DNA from: Methanoregula sp. UBA247
GTDB lineage: Archaea; Halobacteriota; Methanomicrobia; Methanomicrobiales; Methanospirillaceae
Assembly (NCBI GenBank): GCA_002495055.1
Contig: DADR01000017.1
Location: 1 to 21,259, forward strand
Direction: 5' to 3'
Length of the DNA: 21,259 nt
In this document: in pieces, positions 8,222 to 15,659 of the stretch
How the letters are laid out: each line of letters begins with the position of its first letter
Position numbering within the stretch: the stretch's first letter is position 1
Translations under genes and position numbers: made by a program
Notes under the pieces: generated by a model
What the model was told of the DNA's origin: nothing
What the model saw: only the letters and a program-made list of their open reading frames with translations
Database searches by the model: none

Positions 8222-8572
8222 TTATTTTAACAGCTGTTCATAATTCTGTTTCTTTAAATATTCCAGAAATCCAGCCCATGTTTTTGCCGGAATCTCCGAC
8301 TTATGATTTCCCGCTATCATCTCCAGTTCACTCTTCAAACGGTACGGATCAGAAATGCCGGAAATCCTTGCGGGATATTTTTGCTTAATCCAGGCAGCTA
8401 TCCGTGAATAACTCCGATGCCGGGACCGGGTATATTCAGATTGTGGATATGCCTTGTCGGCAGGAGCCAAGCGCTGTGCAGATTGCACAGGATAGGTTAC
8501 CAGCCGGGCACCGCATTCTGAACAGAATTTGCTGGTATCCAGGTTCCTCGTACCGCACTGTTCGCAAAACAT
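8222..8572 (-). CDS. Small zinc-ribbon protein, partner of the primase-like gene
   Basis: This 116-residue protein has an N-terminal zinc ribbon (Cys 3/6/17/20), a Pro/Ser/Arg-rich linker at about 25-55 with SRHRSYSR, and a helical C-terminal part ending EYLKKQNYEQLLK. The basic linker and ribbon would suit nucleic-acid binding. It is the first gene of an operon with the PriS-like gene (5-base gap). GGGGGACAAAGGA lies directly before the ATG, and a TATA-like stretch is at 8605-8618. One possibility is that it supplies the metal-binding module missing from the primase polypeptide. That is inference; the family itself is not one I recognise beyond the ribbon. Confidence 0.8.
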   Translation of the reverse strand: MFCEQCGTRNLDTSKFCSECGARLVTYPVQSAQRLAPADKAYPQSEYTRSRHRSYSRIAAWIKQKYPARISGISDPYRLKSELEMIAGNHKSEIPAKTWAGFLEYLKKQNYEQLLK

Positions 8573-8590
8573 TCCTTTGTCCCCCGGAGA

Positions 8591-9022
8591 ATGATCTCTT
8601 GTTTTTTATTTAATAAATGTTATCAGTTACACAAAGACCAAAAACAGCAGTTTCTAATCTTAACAGGTTTTTTTTACCGGTTATTATTTCAACGATCACC
8701 GAGCATCTCCCAATATCTGTCGTTACCTGATGATGACGTGGTTCTCTTCAGAATTTCTCGCTTGTCACTAAAAGTGGATAATCATTCTGATAAATTTATC
8801 CCACCGGAGCGATGTTTTAACGGGACAAAGCCACTCTATCCATCTCAGTTTAATGTCTTTTACGATCATATCCTTATTCCTGATTATGCCGGGGATTCCA
8901 ACTTGAGAACAGGATGCTGCTATGGTGATGAAAGATCCCCCTTATCAAATTCGAAAAAAGAGTGGCATTTTTTGCAGTTACCTCTAATCCCGCATTCATT
9001 CATAGGGATAGTAGTATCTTAA
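8591..9022 (+). CDS. Doubtful orphan open frame
   Basis: An open frame of 143 codons with no domain I can recognise. Its composition is odd (many Phe, Ser and Leu, and RSPSISQYLSLPDDDVVLF in the middle). It has no ribosome site, and its first codons overlap the promoter of the divergent zinc-ribbon/primase operon. A shorter version or a decayed gene is possible. The reverse strand over the same span shows no long open frame and nothing familiar. I list it only because the 660-base gap 8573-9233 holds nothing else that I can see. Confidence 0.2.
   Translation: MISCFLFNKCYQLHKDQKQQFLILTGFFYRLLFQRSPSISQYLSLPDDDVVLFRISRLSLKVDNHSDKFIPPERCFNGTKPLYPSQFNVFYDHILIPDYAGDSNLRTGCCYGDERSPLSNSKKEWHFLQLPLIPHSFIGIVVS
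8605..8618 (-). promoter_or_regulatory. Probable TATA element of the zinc-ribbon/primase operon
   Basis: On the minus strand this reads TTTATTAAATAAAA, about 35-45 bases from the ATG at 8572. It would give a short leader that still contains the purine-rich ribosome site. Confidence 0.4.
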
Positions 9023-9192
9023 AAAATTTTGAATCCTTTTCACGCTCTTCTCAAATTGAGATATTTCAAACAGAGAAAATGTGACTCTTTTGATTTTGGT
9101 ATTTTTTTTATCACCACTAAGCTGTTGATATCATGAAACAAATACGTAACATTTATCCGAATGCACTACCAGTCTCATGCATCTTCTCCGTC

Positions 9193-9199
9193 TTATAAA
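9193..9199 (+). promoter_or_regulatory. TATA box of the PEGA surface-protein gene
   Basis: TTATAAA, predicting a transcription start near 9220. It lies downstream of the ATG at 9177, so that codon cannot be the start of this transcript and the ATG at 9234 is preferred. Confidence 0.55.
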
Positions 9200-9233
9200 C
9201 CTTATCTTATTACGGAGTGAAAGGGGATGTACA

Positions 9234-10445
9234 ATGAGCAAGGTGAAGAAATTGTATAAGGAAAAGTGGATGTTTCTCAGAAAGATATCCATTATTTTCT
9301 GTTTGATCATGTGCCTGCCAGCCACGATAATTCCTGTGGTCAGTGCTGCGGGGATCAACCAGGGGTGGATTCAGATCATCAGTAATGTCGATGGTGCGTC
9401 CGTATATTTTGATGACAATTACCAGGGTCAGACTTATAATGGCCAGCTGGTCGTCACTGTGTACATGGCAACACCTGTTGGCAGGTACCGGGTAGAAAAA
9501 CCCGGATTTACCAATGTTTCAGGAACACTTACCATGCCGGATGCAGGTGCGACAACAATCTCCTACGCGACATTACGGCCGATATCAACCCCTTCCCTGA
9601 CACCCTCCTCAATGCATGGATCAATATCGGTCGATACATCCCCCGGGGGTGCAAAAATCTATCTCGATGGATATTACCGTGGGTTCTCTCCCATTAATAT
9701 CGATCAGATATCACCGGGGAGTCACACAGTAGAAGCTGATCTCAAAGGTTACTATACTTATACTACCATGCTCGAGATCTCAGCAGGTACAACTAAAAAT
9801 CTCTACTTTACTCTCCAGGAAATTACTTCATCACCAAATATACTTTATATCACTTCAGATCCCACGCATGCATTTGTATACTTTGATTCCATTTACCACG
9901 GTAAAACACCGCTCACGCTGAAAAATGTCCGCAGGGGAAGTCACGAAATCAGTCTGATAAATCCAGGCTATGAGATCTGGAATACATCGATCAATTTTCC
10001 CAGTAACGGCAGCACCAGAACGATCAATGCTACGATGATTTCCCTGCCATCCACTGGTACTACCATACCGGTTACTGTATCCCCGATACCAACCCCCCCT
10101 GTCACCGCACCGCTTACTCCAGCCATTACCACTTCACTGCAACCCCCAGGTAACTATGGATCAATTTCCGTTTCGACATCGCCCCAGGGTGCGAGCGTGT
10201 ATGTTGATGGAGAGATGAAAGGGGTCACTCCAACAACGATTCCGGGGCTCATTGCAGGAAACCATACGGTCCTTTTCGTGAGTCCGGGTTATCTTGACCT
10301 GAATGCAACCATTACAGTCAGTGCCGGAAAGACAGCAGAATACAGCACCTCGCTTGTTGCCCCGGCAAAAACTCCGGGATTTGGTGTAATCGCAGCAGTT
10401 CTCTCAATTGGGGGGCTGTTAATGGTCCGGAAAATAAGGAAATAG
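9234..10445 (+). CDS. PEGA-repeat surface protein with PGF-type C-terminal sorting signal
   Basis: From the ATG at 9234 (AGGGGAT 5-11 bases upstream) the product has 403 residues. A basic head and hydrophobic segment (KISIIFCLIMCLPATIIPVV) form a signal peptide ending near SAAG at 37-40. Four PEGA-type beta repeats follow at about 45-115, 129-195, 203-270 and 309-375. The marks are GxISVDTSPGGAKIYLDG and its variants, each with a GxxP turn and a G-x-H-x-V/I strand. Repeats 3 and 4 are separated by a Thr/Pro-rich linker (about 271-305), typical of glycosylated archaeal surface proteins. The end has the motif TPGFG (380-384), a membrane helix and a basic RKIRK tail. That is the PGF-CTERM layout known to be processed by archaeosortase and lipid-anchored in euryarchaea. 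A cell-surface role is well supported; the ligand is unknown. Confidence 0.9.
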   Translation: MSKVKKLYKEKWMFLRKISIIFCLIMCLPATIIPVVSAAGINQGWIQIISNVDGASVYFDDNYQGQTYNGQLVVTVYMATPVGRYRVEKPGFTNVSGTLTMPDAGATTISYATLRPISTPSLTPSSMHGSISVDTSPGGAKIYLDGYYRGFSPINIDQISPGSHTVEADLKGYYTYTTMLEISAGTTKNLYFTLQEITSSPNILYITSDPTHAFVYFDSIYHGKTPLTLKNVRRGSHEISLINPGYEIWNTSINFPSNGSTRTINATMISLPSTGTTIPVTVSPIPTPPVTAPLTPAITTSLQPPGNYGSISVSTSPQGASVYVDGEMKGVTPTTIPGLIAGNHTVLFVSPGYLDLNATITVSAGKTAEYSTSLVAPAKTPGFGVIAAVLSIGGLLMVRKIRK

Positions 10446-10733
10446 CCAATAACATTTTTCACTGTTTTACTAAAAAAAAATGATTTTGTGTTGTTTTTTT
10501 TAAAAAAGAGTTCCCCGCTTGATCACCTGCGTGAGATTCCTGCCAACAATTCTTTTGATTTTTTACTATTTTCATCAGGTATCGGGTCCTCTTTCTTAAT
10601 TCTCATTTTTTTGGTTCTTCCAATTTTCTCGTTTCTTTCCGTTTTCTGCCATTGATTGATATTTTAAGAAACATTTTAGTCAATCAATCCCAATACCCTC
10701 TTAATTTAAGAGACTTATCCAAGGAGAAGAACA
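10446..10733. other. T-rich intergenic region
   Basis: No gene seen on either strand. The plus strand is T-rich (several runs of 5-8 T between 10490 and 10640), then becomes promoter-like before the methyltransferase gene at 10734, with TTAATTTAAG near 10701-10710. Confidence 0.5.
10494..10501 (+). terminator. Oligo-T terminator after the PEGA gene
   Basis: Eight T in a row, about 50 bases after the stop codon, in an AT-rich setting. This suits archaeal U-tract termination. Further T-rich stretches follow to about 10640. Confidence 0.45.
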
Positions 10734-11582
10734 ATGTTAGCAGGAATCGGTGATGTTGCAGCTACGTCATTTATCACCCTCTATTGCCATGCTCTTGAGA
10801 CTCTTTCAGATAATCCCCTGCTGTCAGATCCGAAATCTGTTGAAATTACGACCGAACTCAATAAATTGCTCTCACCCGCGGAACACCCGCTCGACAGGAT
10901 TCTTGTCACCGGGACACTGGACTCAAGGCTCGTTGTCCATATTGCCATCCGGGCAAAAAAATACGATGATTATGCACAGGATTTCCTGCAGAGGTTCCCG
11001 GACGGCGTTATTGTCAATATCGGCTGCGGGCTCGATTCCCGGTTCCTGCGGATCGATAACGGGCATGTGATCTTTTATGATCTTGACCTGCCGGAGATCA
11101 TTGCAATCAAAAAAAGGTTTTTCACCGGGACGGAGAGGTATCACCTGATCGCCTCCTCAGTTATGGATTTTGACTGGATGACTCCTGTCCTGCGGCACAA
11201 AGGGCCGTTCCTGTTCATGGCCGAAGGAGTGTTCATGTACCTGGACGGAGAGGATGTCCGTTTGCTTGTGCTGAAGATCCAGGAAAAGTTCCCCGGCTCC
11301 GAACTGCTCTGTGAAGTGGTAAATTCATTCTGGCTCAGACCCCTGTTGAAAAAAATCCTGGACTATAAGATTTCGCATCAGGTGCACCTGGGAAAGGATG
11401 CGATGTTCCGGTCCGGTATCAGCGATGGTCGTGAGATGGAACAATGGCATAGCGGTATACAGTTCCTTGGTGAATGGAGTTATTTTGATTCTGATGAAAA
11501 GAAACTCGGCTGGCTGAGACTATTGAAACATTGTGAACTCCTCAGGAAGACCCAGTGGACAATCCATTACAGGCTGAACTGA
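10734..11582 (+). CDS. SAM-dependent methyltransferase, leucine-carboxyl-methyltransferase (LCM) family
   Basis: The 282-residue product has the LCM/PPM-family layout. Helices at the N-terminus include TGTLDSRLVVHIAIRAKKYD. Motif I is VIVNIGCGLDSRF (92-104), the acidic SAM-ribose loop is FYDLDLP (114-120), and the family-typical GPFLFMAEGVFMYL follows. Members methylate carboxyl or hydroxyl groups of proteins or natural products (PP2A leucine carboxyl methyltransferase, TcmP-like O-methyltransferases). The substrate here is unknown. AAGGAGAAG lies 4-12 bases before the ATG, a strong ribosome site. It is followed by a second, unrelated methyltransferase 457 bases downstream. The two are probably separate transcripts. 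Confidence 0.87.
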   Translation: MLAGIGDVAATSFITLYCHALETLSDNPLLSDPKSVEITTELNKLLSPAEHPLDRILVTGTLDSRLVVHIAIRAKKYDDYAQDFLQRFPDGVIVNIGCGLDSRFLRIDNGHVIFYDLDLPEIIAIKKRFFTGTERYHLIASSVMDFDWMTPVLRHKGPFLFMAEGVFMYLDGEDVRLLVLKIQEKFPGSELLCEVVNSFWLRPLLKKILDYKISHQVHLGKDAMFRSGISDGREMEQWHSGIQFLGEWSYFDSDEKKLGWLRLLKHCELLRKTQWTIHYRLN

Positions 11583-12039
11583 CAGGATTGGGCGAAGGAC
11601 AGAAACGGAGCCCGTTTTAAGCCCTTATTACCAGATCTGCTCTGAATCAGGCGCAGGAATGTGCCCTGACAGGACCTGTCGGAAGGGCAATCTCCTGCCG
11701 GAATGACTGTGGGAGATTTAAAATTAAAGGAAGGACTATTTTGATGCCCGCGGGAGCCGGGCGTTACTAAAAGAGGGGAATATTTTATTCCAGCATACCA
11801 CGGAGATCAAATCATGCAGGTACTGCATTCCGAGATCCCAATCAGGGCAGATCCAGAACACTCCGTGACACAAAACAGGAATTTGAAAGGATGAATGATG
11901 CGATCAGGGACCGGGCAGAGCAGGGCACTGCCTGAAATAATGTTTTTTTAAAAATGAAACTTGCAAGGGCGATAAGGAAAGCAAAGGAGGAATAGTCATC
12001 CGATTCACCAAAGACCGGGTTGACGGAAGTGCATATCGA
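11583..12039. other. Intergenic region with hairpin and possible coding remnant
   Basis: No intact gene seen. It holds a strong inverted repeat at 11662-11689 and a protein-like open stretch at about 11816-11935 without a start codon, whose end reads RDTKQEFERMNDAIRDRAEQ before a TGA. That could be the tail of a lost gene; I cannot name it. A TATA-like TTTTTTTAAAAATG near 11942-11955 probably serves the next gene. AAAGGAGG at 11984-11991 has no ATG, GTG or TTG at the right distance. Confidence 0.4.
11662..11689. repeat. Inverted repeat / hairpin
   Basis: TGCCCT-GACAG, a 3-base loop, then CTGTC, a 3-base bulge (GGA) and AGGGCA. This makes 11 paired bases about 80 bases after the LCM methyltransferase stop. 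No T-run follows directly, so it is not a typical terminator. Confidence 0.5.
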
Positions 12040-12666
12040 ATGAATACCTTCTGGGAGGAGCGTTTCTGTGACGAGGGGAGGATATGGGGCGATACTCCCA
12101 GCCGGACTGCCCTTTATGCCATCAAGCTCTTCAAAAAAGCAGGAGTGCATGAGGTTCTTATTCCCGGCTCGGGTTATGGCCGCAATGCCGAGGCATTTGC
12201 CCGGGCAGGGTTTGTGGTCACGGGAATAGAGATTTCAGACACTGCCCTGAACCTCGCAGACCAGAGCTCCTTAAAAATTCGGTACCACCATGGGTCGGTA
12301 CTTGATATGCCCTTTGACGATTCGATGTATGATGGTATCTATTGTTTCAACGTGCTTCACCTCTTCTGCAAGAATGAGCGGGCGGTATTCCTGCAGCGAT
12401 GCCGGGACCAGCTGAAGGATGGCGGGGTGATGTTCTTCGCAGTATTCTCCGACCGGGAGCCTAGTTACGGAACAGGCAGGATGGTCGAGGAGAACACCTT
12501 CGAGAGCAAACCCGGGCGGGAAGTCCACTATTATACCATGGACGATCTGGCCTCGGAGTTTTGGGGAATGAAGATACTCAAAAATGGCATGATGGAGGAT
12601 CCCGAAGAACATGGTACAGAGGGCAGGCACACGCACATACTTCGATATATCTATGTCCGGAACTAA
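12040..12666 (+). CDS. Class I SAM-dependent methyltransferase
   Basis: The 208-residue product has Rossmann-type methyltransferase motifs. Motif I is VLIPGSGYGRNAEAFARAG (39-57), Glu 64 in TGIEIS is the acidic residue that binds the SAM ribose, and GSVLDMPFDD at about 87-96 is the adenine-binding region. Motif IV is YDGIYCFNVLHLF and post-motif is DGGVMFFAVFS. It resembles small TehB/thiopurine-type methyltransferases; the substrate is unknown. The start MNTFWEERF fits the family's usual beginning, and GGAAG lies 14-10 bases upstream. No usable in-frame start exists further upstream before a stop codon. The last residues HILRYIYVRN form the final strand, so the gene is complete. Confidence 0.87.
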   Translation: MNTFWEERFCDEGRIWGDTPSRTALYAIKLFKKAGVHEVLIPGSGYGRNAEAFARAGFVVTGIEISDTALNLADQSSLKIRYHHGSVLDMPFDDSMYDGIYCFNVLHLFCKNERAVFLQRCRDQLKDGGVMFFAVFSDREPSYGTGRMVEENTFESKPGREVHYYTMDDLASEFWGMKILKNGMMEDPEEHGTEGRHTHILRYIYVRN

Positions 12667-12777
12667 GCAGATTACCCCGCAGTATCACCCTTCGGATTAA
12701 CCGGCAGCCAAAATCCTGCAGTTCGAGGGGCAGAGAGGTTTTTAGGTACCAGACTCCGGTCACGAATCGATACGCAA

Positions 12778-12784
12778 TTTATAT
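12778..12784 (+). promoter_or_regulatory. TATA box of the AI-2E family transporter
   Basis: TTTATAT, with a transcription start predicted at about 12804-12810. It lies on or next to the ATGs at 12802 and 12811, so the transcript may be leaderless. Confidence 0.45.
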
Positions 12785-12801
12785 CTCTGTTCTTCGCATT
12801 T

Positions 12802-13836
12802 ATGGTTTATATGGCTAATCGGTGGCTTGGCGAGGACATGCACCTGTGGATACTCATAGTCGGGATTATTCTCATCGCAATTGTAGCGTTCTGGCCGCTC
12901 ATGACCGTTTTTGTCTGGACAATCGCCCTCGCGGTTGCTCTGATGCCCCTTCACCAGAGGTTGTCACGTGTTGTAAAACCGTCAGTATCTGCAGCGTTTC
13001 TCACGCTCTGGATCTTTCTCATTATCCTCGCTGTCATCTCGGCGGTTGCAAACATAGTGTTTGCAAACATCGATTACATCGGTTCCATAGCAACAGCACT
13101 CGTAACAGGGCTATCCCATACCGGCTTTGCATCTCTCCTGCCCCCACTGACCGTAAGCCAGCTTAACGACATGCCCGGTACCATAGTCCAGATGGTGCTC
13201 AATGCTGTCACGACAACGACAGCAAACCCCATGCTCCTTATCCTCCAGATCATCATATTCTTCCTCCTGCTCTCGATGCTCCTCTATTTTGGTGAGGAGA
13301 TCTGGGATAACGCAAAACGTCCACTCTCAAAAAAAGCTGCTGCCGGCATAGGGAGACTCACGGAGATCACCTATAACACAATCTATTCCCTTATCATCAT
13401 CCAGATATCCGCGGCACTGATCTGTTTTACCCTCGCCATCCCGTTCTTCTACTTCCTTGGTTACGGCCATGAGCTCCTTTTCGCAACGATAATCGGGCTT
13501 TGTATGCTTATCCCCCTCATAGGTGCACAGCTCTTCCTCATCATTTTCATGCTCTACATGGTCGCGCTCGGGGATTACACGAGTGCCGCGATTGTTATCA
13601 TCATCGGGTATCCACTCCTGAGCGGGTGGATCGATTTCTATTACCGGCCGGTGATGATGGGTAAACGTGTCGCGGTGCATCCGGTCTTCATGATGATCGG
13701 TATCTTTGCCGGCGTACCGTTCATGGGAATTGTCGGGTTCATCCTTGGGCCGGTACTCGTGGCCCTGGTTGTGACGGGATGCAAAATCTACTCCGAATAT
13801 ACGAATACTCACACCGGCACGGATAACGGTACCTGA
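12802..13836 (+). CDS. AI-2E family transporter (membrane permease)
   Basis: The 344-residue protein has seven to eight hydrophobic helices in the AI-2E/UPF0118 pattern. An N-terminal hairpin of helices (about 14-60) precedes a long extracytoplasmic segment (about 80-140). The conserved C-terminal block contains FYFLGYGHELLFATIIGL, a PLIGAQLF turn, then RPVMMGKRVAVHPV and FMGIVGFILGPVLVAL. Bacterial members export autoinducer-2 or act as Na+/H+ antiporters; the archaeal substrate is unknown. The start is uncertain. ATG at 12802 and 12811 fit a leaderless transcript, while ATG at 12838 has GAGGAC too close upstream. Length is normal for the family. It is a stand-alone gene, although the next membrane-protein gene follows on the same strand 121 bases on. 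Confidence 0.88.
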   Translation: MVYMANRWLGEDMHLWILIVGIILIAIVAFWPLMTVFVWTIALAVALMPLHQRLSRVVKPSVSAAFLTLWIFLIILAVISAVANIVFANIDYIGSIATALVTGLSHTGFASLLPPLTVSQLNDMPGTIVQMVLNAVTTTTANPMLLILQIIIFFLLLSMLLYFGEEIWDNAKRPLSKKAAAGIGRLTEITYNTIYSLIIIQISAALICFTLAIPFFYFLGYGHELLFATIIGLCMLIPLIGAQLFLIIFMLYMVALGDYTSAAIVIIIGYPLLSGWIDFYYRPVMMGKRVAVHPVFMMIGIFAGVPFMGIVGFILGPVLVALVVTGCKIYSEYTNTHTGTDNGT

Positions 13837-13922
13837 CCAGGAGAAAAGAACAGGGTAAAATATCAGGCCTTTGATCGGGAGAGGGTCCGGGTGATTCCGG
13901 CCATTTTTCCATCAGCTTCCTC

Positions 13923-13929
13923 TATTTAT
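13923..13929 (+). promoter_or_regulatory. TATA box of the small 4-TM protein
   Basis: TATTTAT, about 30 bases before the GTG at 13958, consistent with a leaderless or nearly leaderless transcript. Confidence 0.4.
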
Positions 13930-13957
13930 CAGAGATCCGGCTCAAATTGAGTGATGC

Positions 13958-14380
13958 GTGAGTGATGTGAAATTCGATAAACGGTACTGGATATTCATTG
14001 CATCTGCGATGTTTTTTGCTACCGTTGCGTCCGTATCGACACTCTATATGTCATCGGTCCAGGAACATTTCATGGAATGCAATTCCGTCACCGCAGCATG
14101 TTTTGCCCGCATCGGCATGGTTCCCTGCATGCTCCTGGGAATACTTGCCCTGCCCCCCCTCATGATTGCTATTCCCTATATCTTCCGGCAGAATGAGAAA
14201 CCGGGTCTCCTGTCAGTGCTGGTGCTGGGGTGCATCGTCGCGTACACGGCTTTTGATGCCCTGAACAATGTGTCGGCCATCATGGGATATCATCAGGCAT
14301 ACCTGCTTGCCCATACCGTCCTCGATACTACCAATAATGTTACCGGGAATATTGTGGGTACCGGGGACTCGCTCTGTTAA
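13958..14380 (+). CDS. Small multi-spanning membrane protein, probably frameshifted near its 3' end
   Basis: From a GTG at 13958 the frame gives 140 residues with hydrophobic helices at about 10-32, 48-76 and 82-108. A fourth is starting near 112-128 when the frame ends abruptly in a polar tail, TGDSLC. Adding one G to the GGGG run at 14363-14366 moves to another frame that reads GGLALLNGLWWSPVQLVIRN before a stop at 14431-14433. That tail would complete a normal fourth membrane helix. I therefore suspect a one-base loss, either real or a sequencing error, with the true gene at 13958-14433. The loop between helices 1 and 2 has Cys residues (ECNSVTAACFAR). I do not recognise the family. The promoter-like TATTTAT at 13923 supports the GTG start. 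Confidence 0.65.
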   Translation: MSDVKFDKRYWIFIASAMFFATVASVSTLYMSSVQEHFMECNSVTAACFARIGMVPCMLLGILALPPLMIAIPYIFRQNEKPGLLSVLVLGCIVAYTAFDALNNVSAIMGYHQAYLLAHTVLDTTNNVTGNIVGTGDSLC

Positions 14381-14522
14381 ACGGGTTATGGTGGAGTCCG
14401 GTTCAGCTGGTGATCCGCAACGTGCTGGCGTAACCCTGGCCTTGAACGTGCCATCGCGAAGCTGTGCATCCGGGGTTGCGTGGAGGAATAGCGATACGGA
14501 GGATCAATCGCTTACCAGGGGA

Positions 14523-14820
14523 TCAAATCTCTTTTTGATATATCACAACATCCAGAATTTTTCCAAATTTTTCACCGATATTTTTCATGTGTGTACAGCG
14601 GGTATAACCGGACTTTTTAAAAAAAGACGGATACGTGCATGGTTCTCCCCGCACAAGGTCCCAACCAGGACATGAATACCAGAATTTTTTGCAAGCTTCT
14701 TCAAGATACTTTAAGGGCAACCACGCCAATTCCCTTACCGGAGTATTCCGGTTTTAAGGATCATGGACAATTACGGATCCATGGAGCCCACGAGAGTGCT
14801 GCAACCGTGGAACTGGAACA
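14523..14820 (-). pseudogene. Decayed GNAT acetyltransferase (phosphinothricin-acetyltransferase-like)
   Basis: No single frame is intact, but joining minus-strand frames recovers a GNAT C-terminal half. SSSTVAALSWAPWIRN and then KPEYSGKGIGVVALK lie in one frame (about 14815-14720), with an internal stop. These are the strand before, and the acetyl-CoA pyrophosphate loop, motif A (R/Q-x-x-G-x-G/A; here SGKGIG). YLEEACKK follows in a second frame, NSGIHVLVGTLCGENHARIR in a third, and KKSGYTRCTHMKNIGEKFG plus KILDVVIYQKEI back in the second, ending at a TGA (14523-14525). The order and spacing match PAT-type N-acetyltransferases. Three frame changes and at least one stop mean it is dead. The N-terminal half is not recognisable. 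Confidence 0.7.
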
Positions 14821-14908
14821 GAAAATCGTCACCCGGGGAAGGTGGCTGCATGAGCGGGAAAAACGGGGTTCACAAAAAAGATGTTTTTTGTTTAATCAAC
14901 GAGTTGGT

Positions 14909-15331
14909 TCAGCACCTGTTGAACATTTCTCTTGCGAATTTTTTTGCATTATCCAGCTCTTCTTTTGTGGGATGGCCCCAGTTAATTAAGAATGTTTTAC
15001 CCCTGCAATGATAGCTTCCGACGATCGTGGCACCTTTCCGTGTTAATGTATCCGCCATCGCGGTGATCATTTTCTGACCCCCCGCAAAACCTCCCGAAGT
15101 GCCGAAAATGGCGATATTACGTCCGGTAAAGTTACCGGACTCGATGAATTTCATCATAGCCTCACCCGGTTTGCTGCCATACGTCCCGCTTCCCAAAAAC
15201 AGGATCTTTCCATCATCTGACTGCGATGCCCGGAGATCCCCTACCTTAACGCCCAGCTCTTCTGCGATAGCATCCGCCACCTTCTTTGTATTCCCACCAC
15301 GGGAATCAACAAATACAGAGATATCAGTCAT
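14909..15331 (-). CDS. Flavodoxin-like FMN protein
   Basis: I start at the ATG at 15331 (140 residues), since MTDISVFVDSRGGNTKKVAD is the proper flavodoxin beginning and a TATA element at 15358-15366 lies just before it. The FMN-phosphate loop is SRGGNTKK (10-17; T/S-x-T-x-N-T type with Gly replacements). GSGTYGSKPG (48-57) and FGTSGGFAGG (76-85) form the isoalloxazine-side loops. Length is normal for a short-chain flavodoxin. Such proteins carry electrons, or act as the flavodoxin domain of oxidoreductases, in the cytoplasm. No ribosome site is visible, as expected for a leaderless mRNA. The gene stands alone, next to the GNAT relic on the same strand. Confidence 0.88.
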   Translation of the reverse strand: MTDISVFVDSRGGNTKKVADAIAEELGVKVGDLRASQSDDGKILFLGSGTYGSKPGEAMMKFIESGNFTGRNIAIFGTSGGFAGGQKMITAMADTLTRKGATIVGSYHCRGKTFLINWGHPTKEELDNAKKFAREMFNRC

Positions 15332-15357
15332 ATTTTCAAATGTATGTTTATTTGCAC

Positions 15358-15366
15358 AATAAATAG
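15358..15366 (-). promoter_or_regulatory. TATA box of the flavodoxin gene
   Basis: CTATTTATT on the minus strand, 27-35 bases before the ATG at 15331; predicts a leaderless or near-leaderless transcript. Confidence 0.5.
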
Positions 15367-15425
15367 ATTTATTGAGAGTTCTTATACATGAACGGTTGTA
15401 CACCAATAATTTTACCTCGCGATAA

Positions 15426-15560
15426 TTTTTTTCCAGCCGCCAGCGAAAAGATTTCCCTGCTGCCTTACACCAGACGGGAGCAGTCCGTGACTATGAAGTC
15501 GTGATGAAAAAACGGGACAGATCCCGTGAGATCCCTGAACTCACCGGTATTACCCTTTAA
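15426..15560 (+). pseudogene. Fragment of a PAS sensor domain
   Basis: Between two stop codons the frame reads RQRKDFPAALHQTGAVRDYE, then VVMKKRDRSREIPELTGITL. This is the typical second half of a PAS domain in archaeal and bacterial sensor kinases (x-x-TG-x-V-R-D-Y-E-V-x-M-K-x-R-D-G-S). No start codon, no kinase part and no PAS N-terminal half are present nearby, so it is a remnant. The Asp-Gly-Ser turn is altered to Asp-Arg-Ser. Confidence 0.45.
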
Positions 15561-15659
15561 TGAAACGGGAGAATATAAGAGGGGTGCACGGTTTTTTAGA
15601 TTATGGTGCCTGAGGGAGCGTACAGGTTCACGTACAATTCACGGGTATAGGACGGTAAC

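Noticed and set aside
12271..12636. 121-codon minus-strand frame
   Set aside because: Antisense to the methyltransferase gene, no start signal.
12661..12801. tRNA-like GTTCGA word near 12721
   Set aside because: No acceptor, D or anticodon stem can be drawn around it.
14268..14675. 135-codon plus-strand frame after the small membrane protein
   Set aside because: It overlaps the membrane-protein end and the GNAT relic; composition is Ser/Arg-rich, unlike a real gene.
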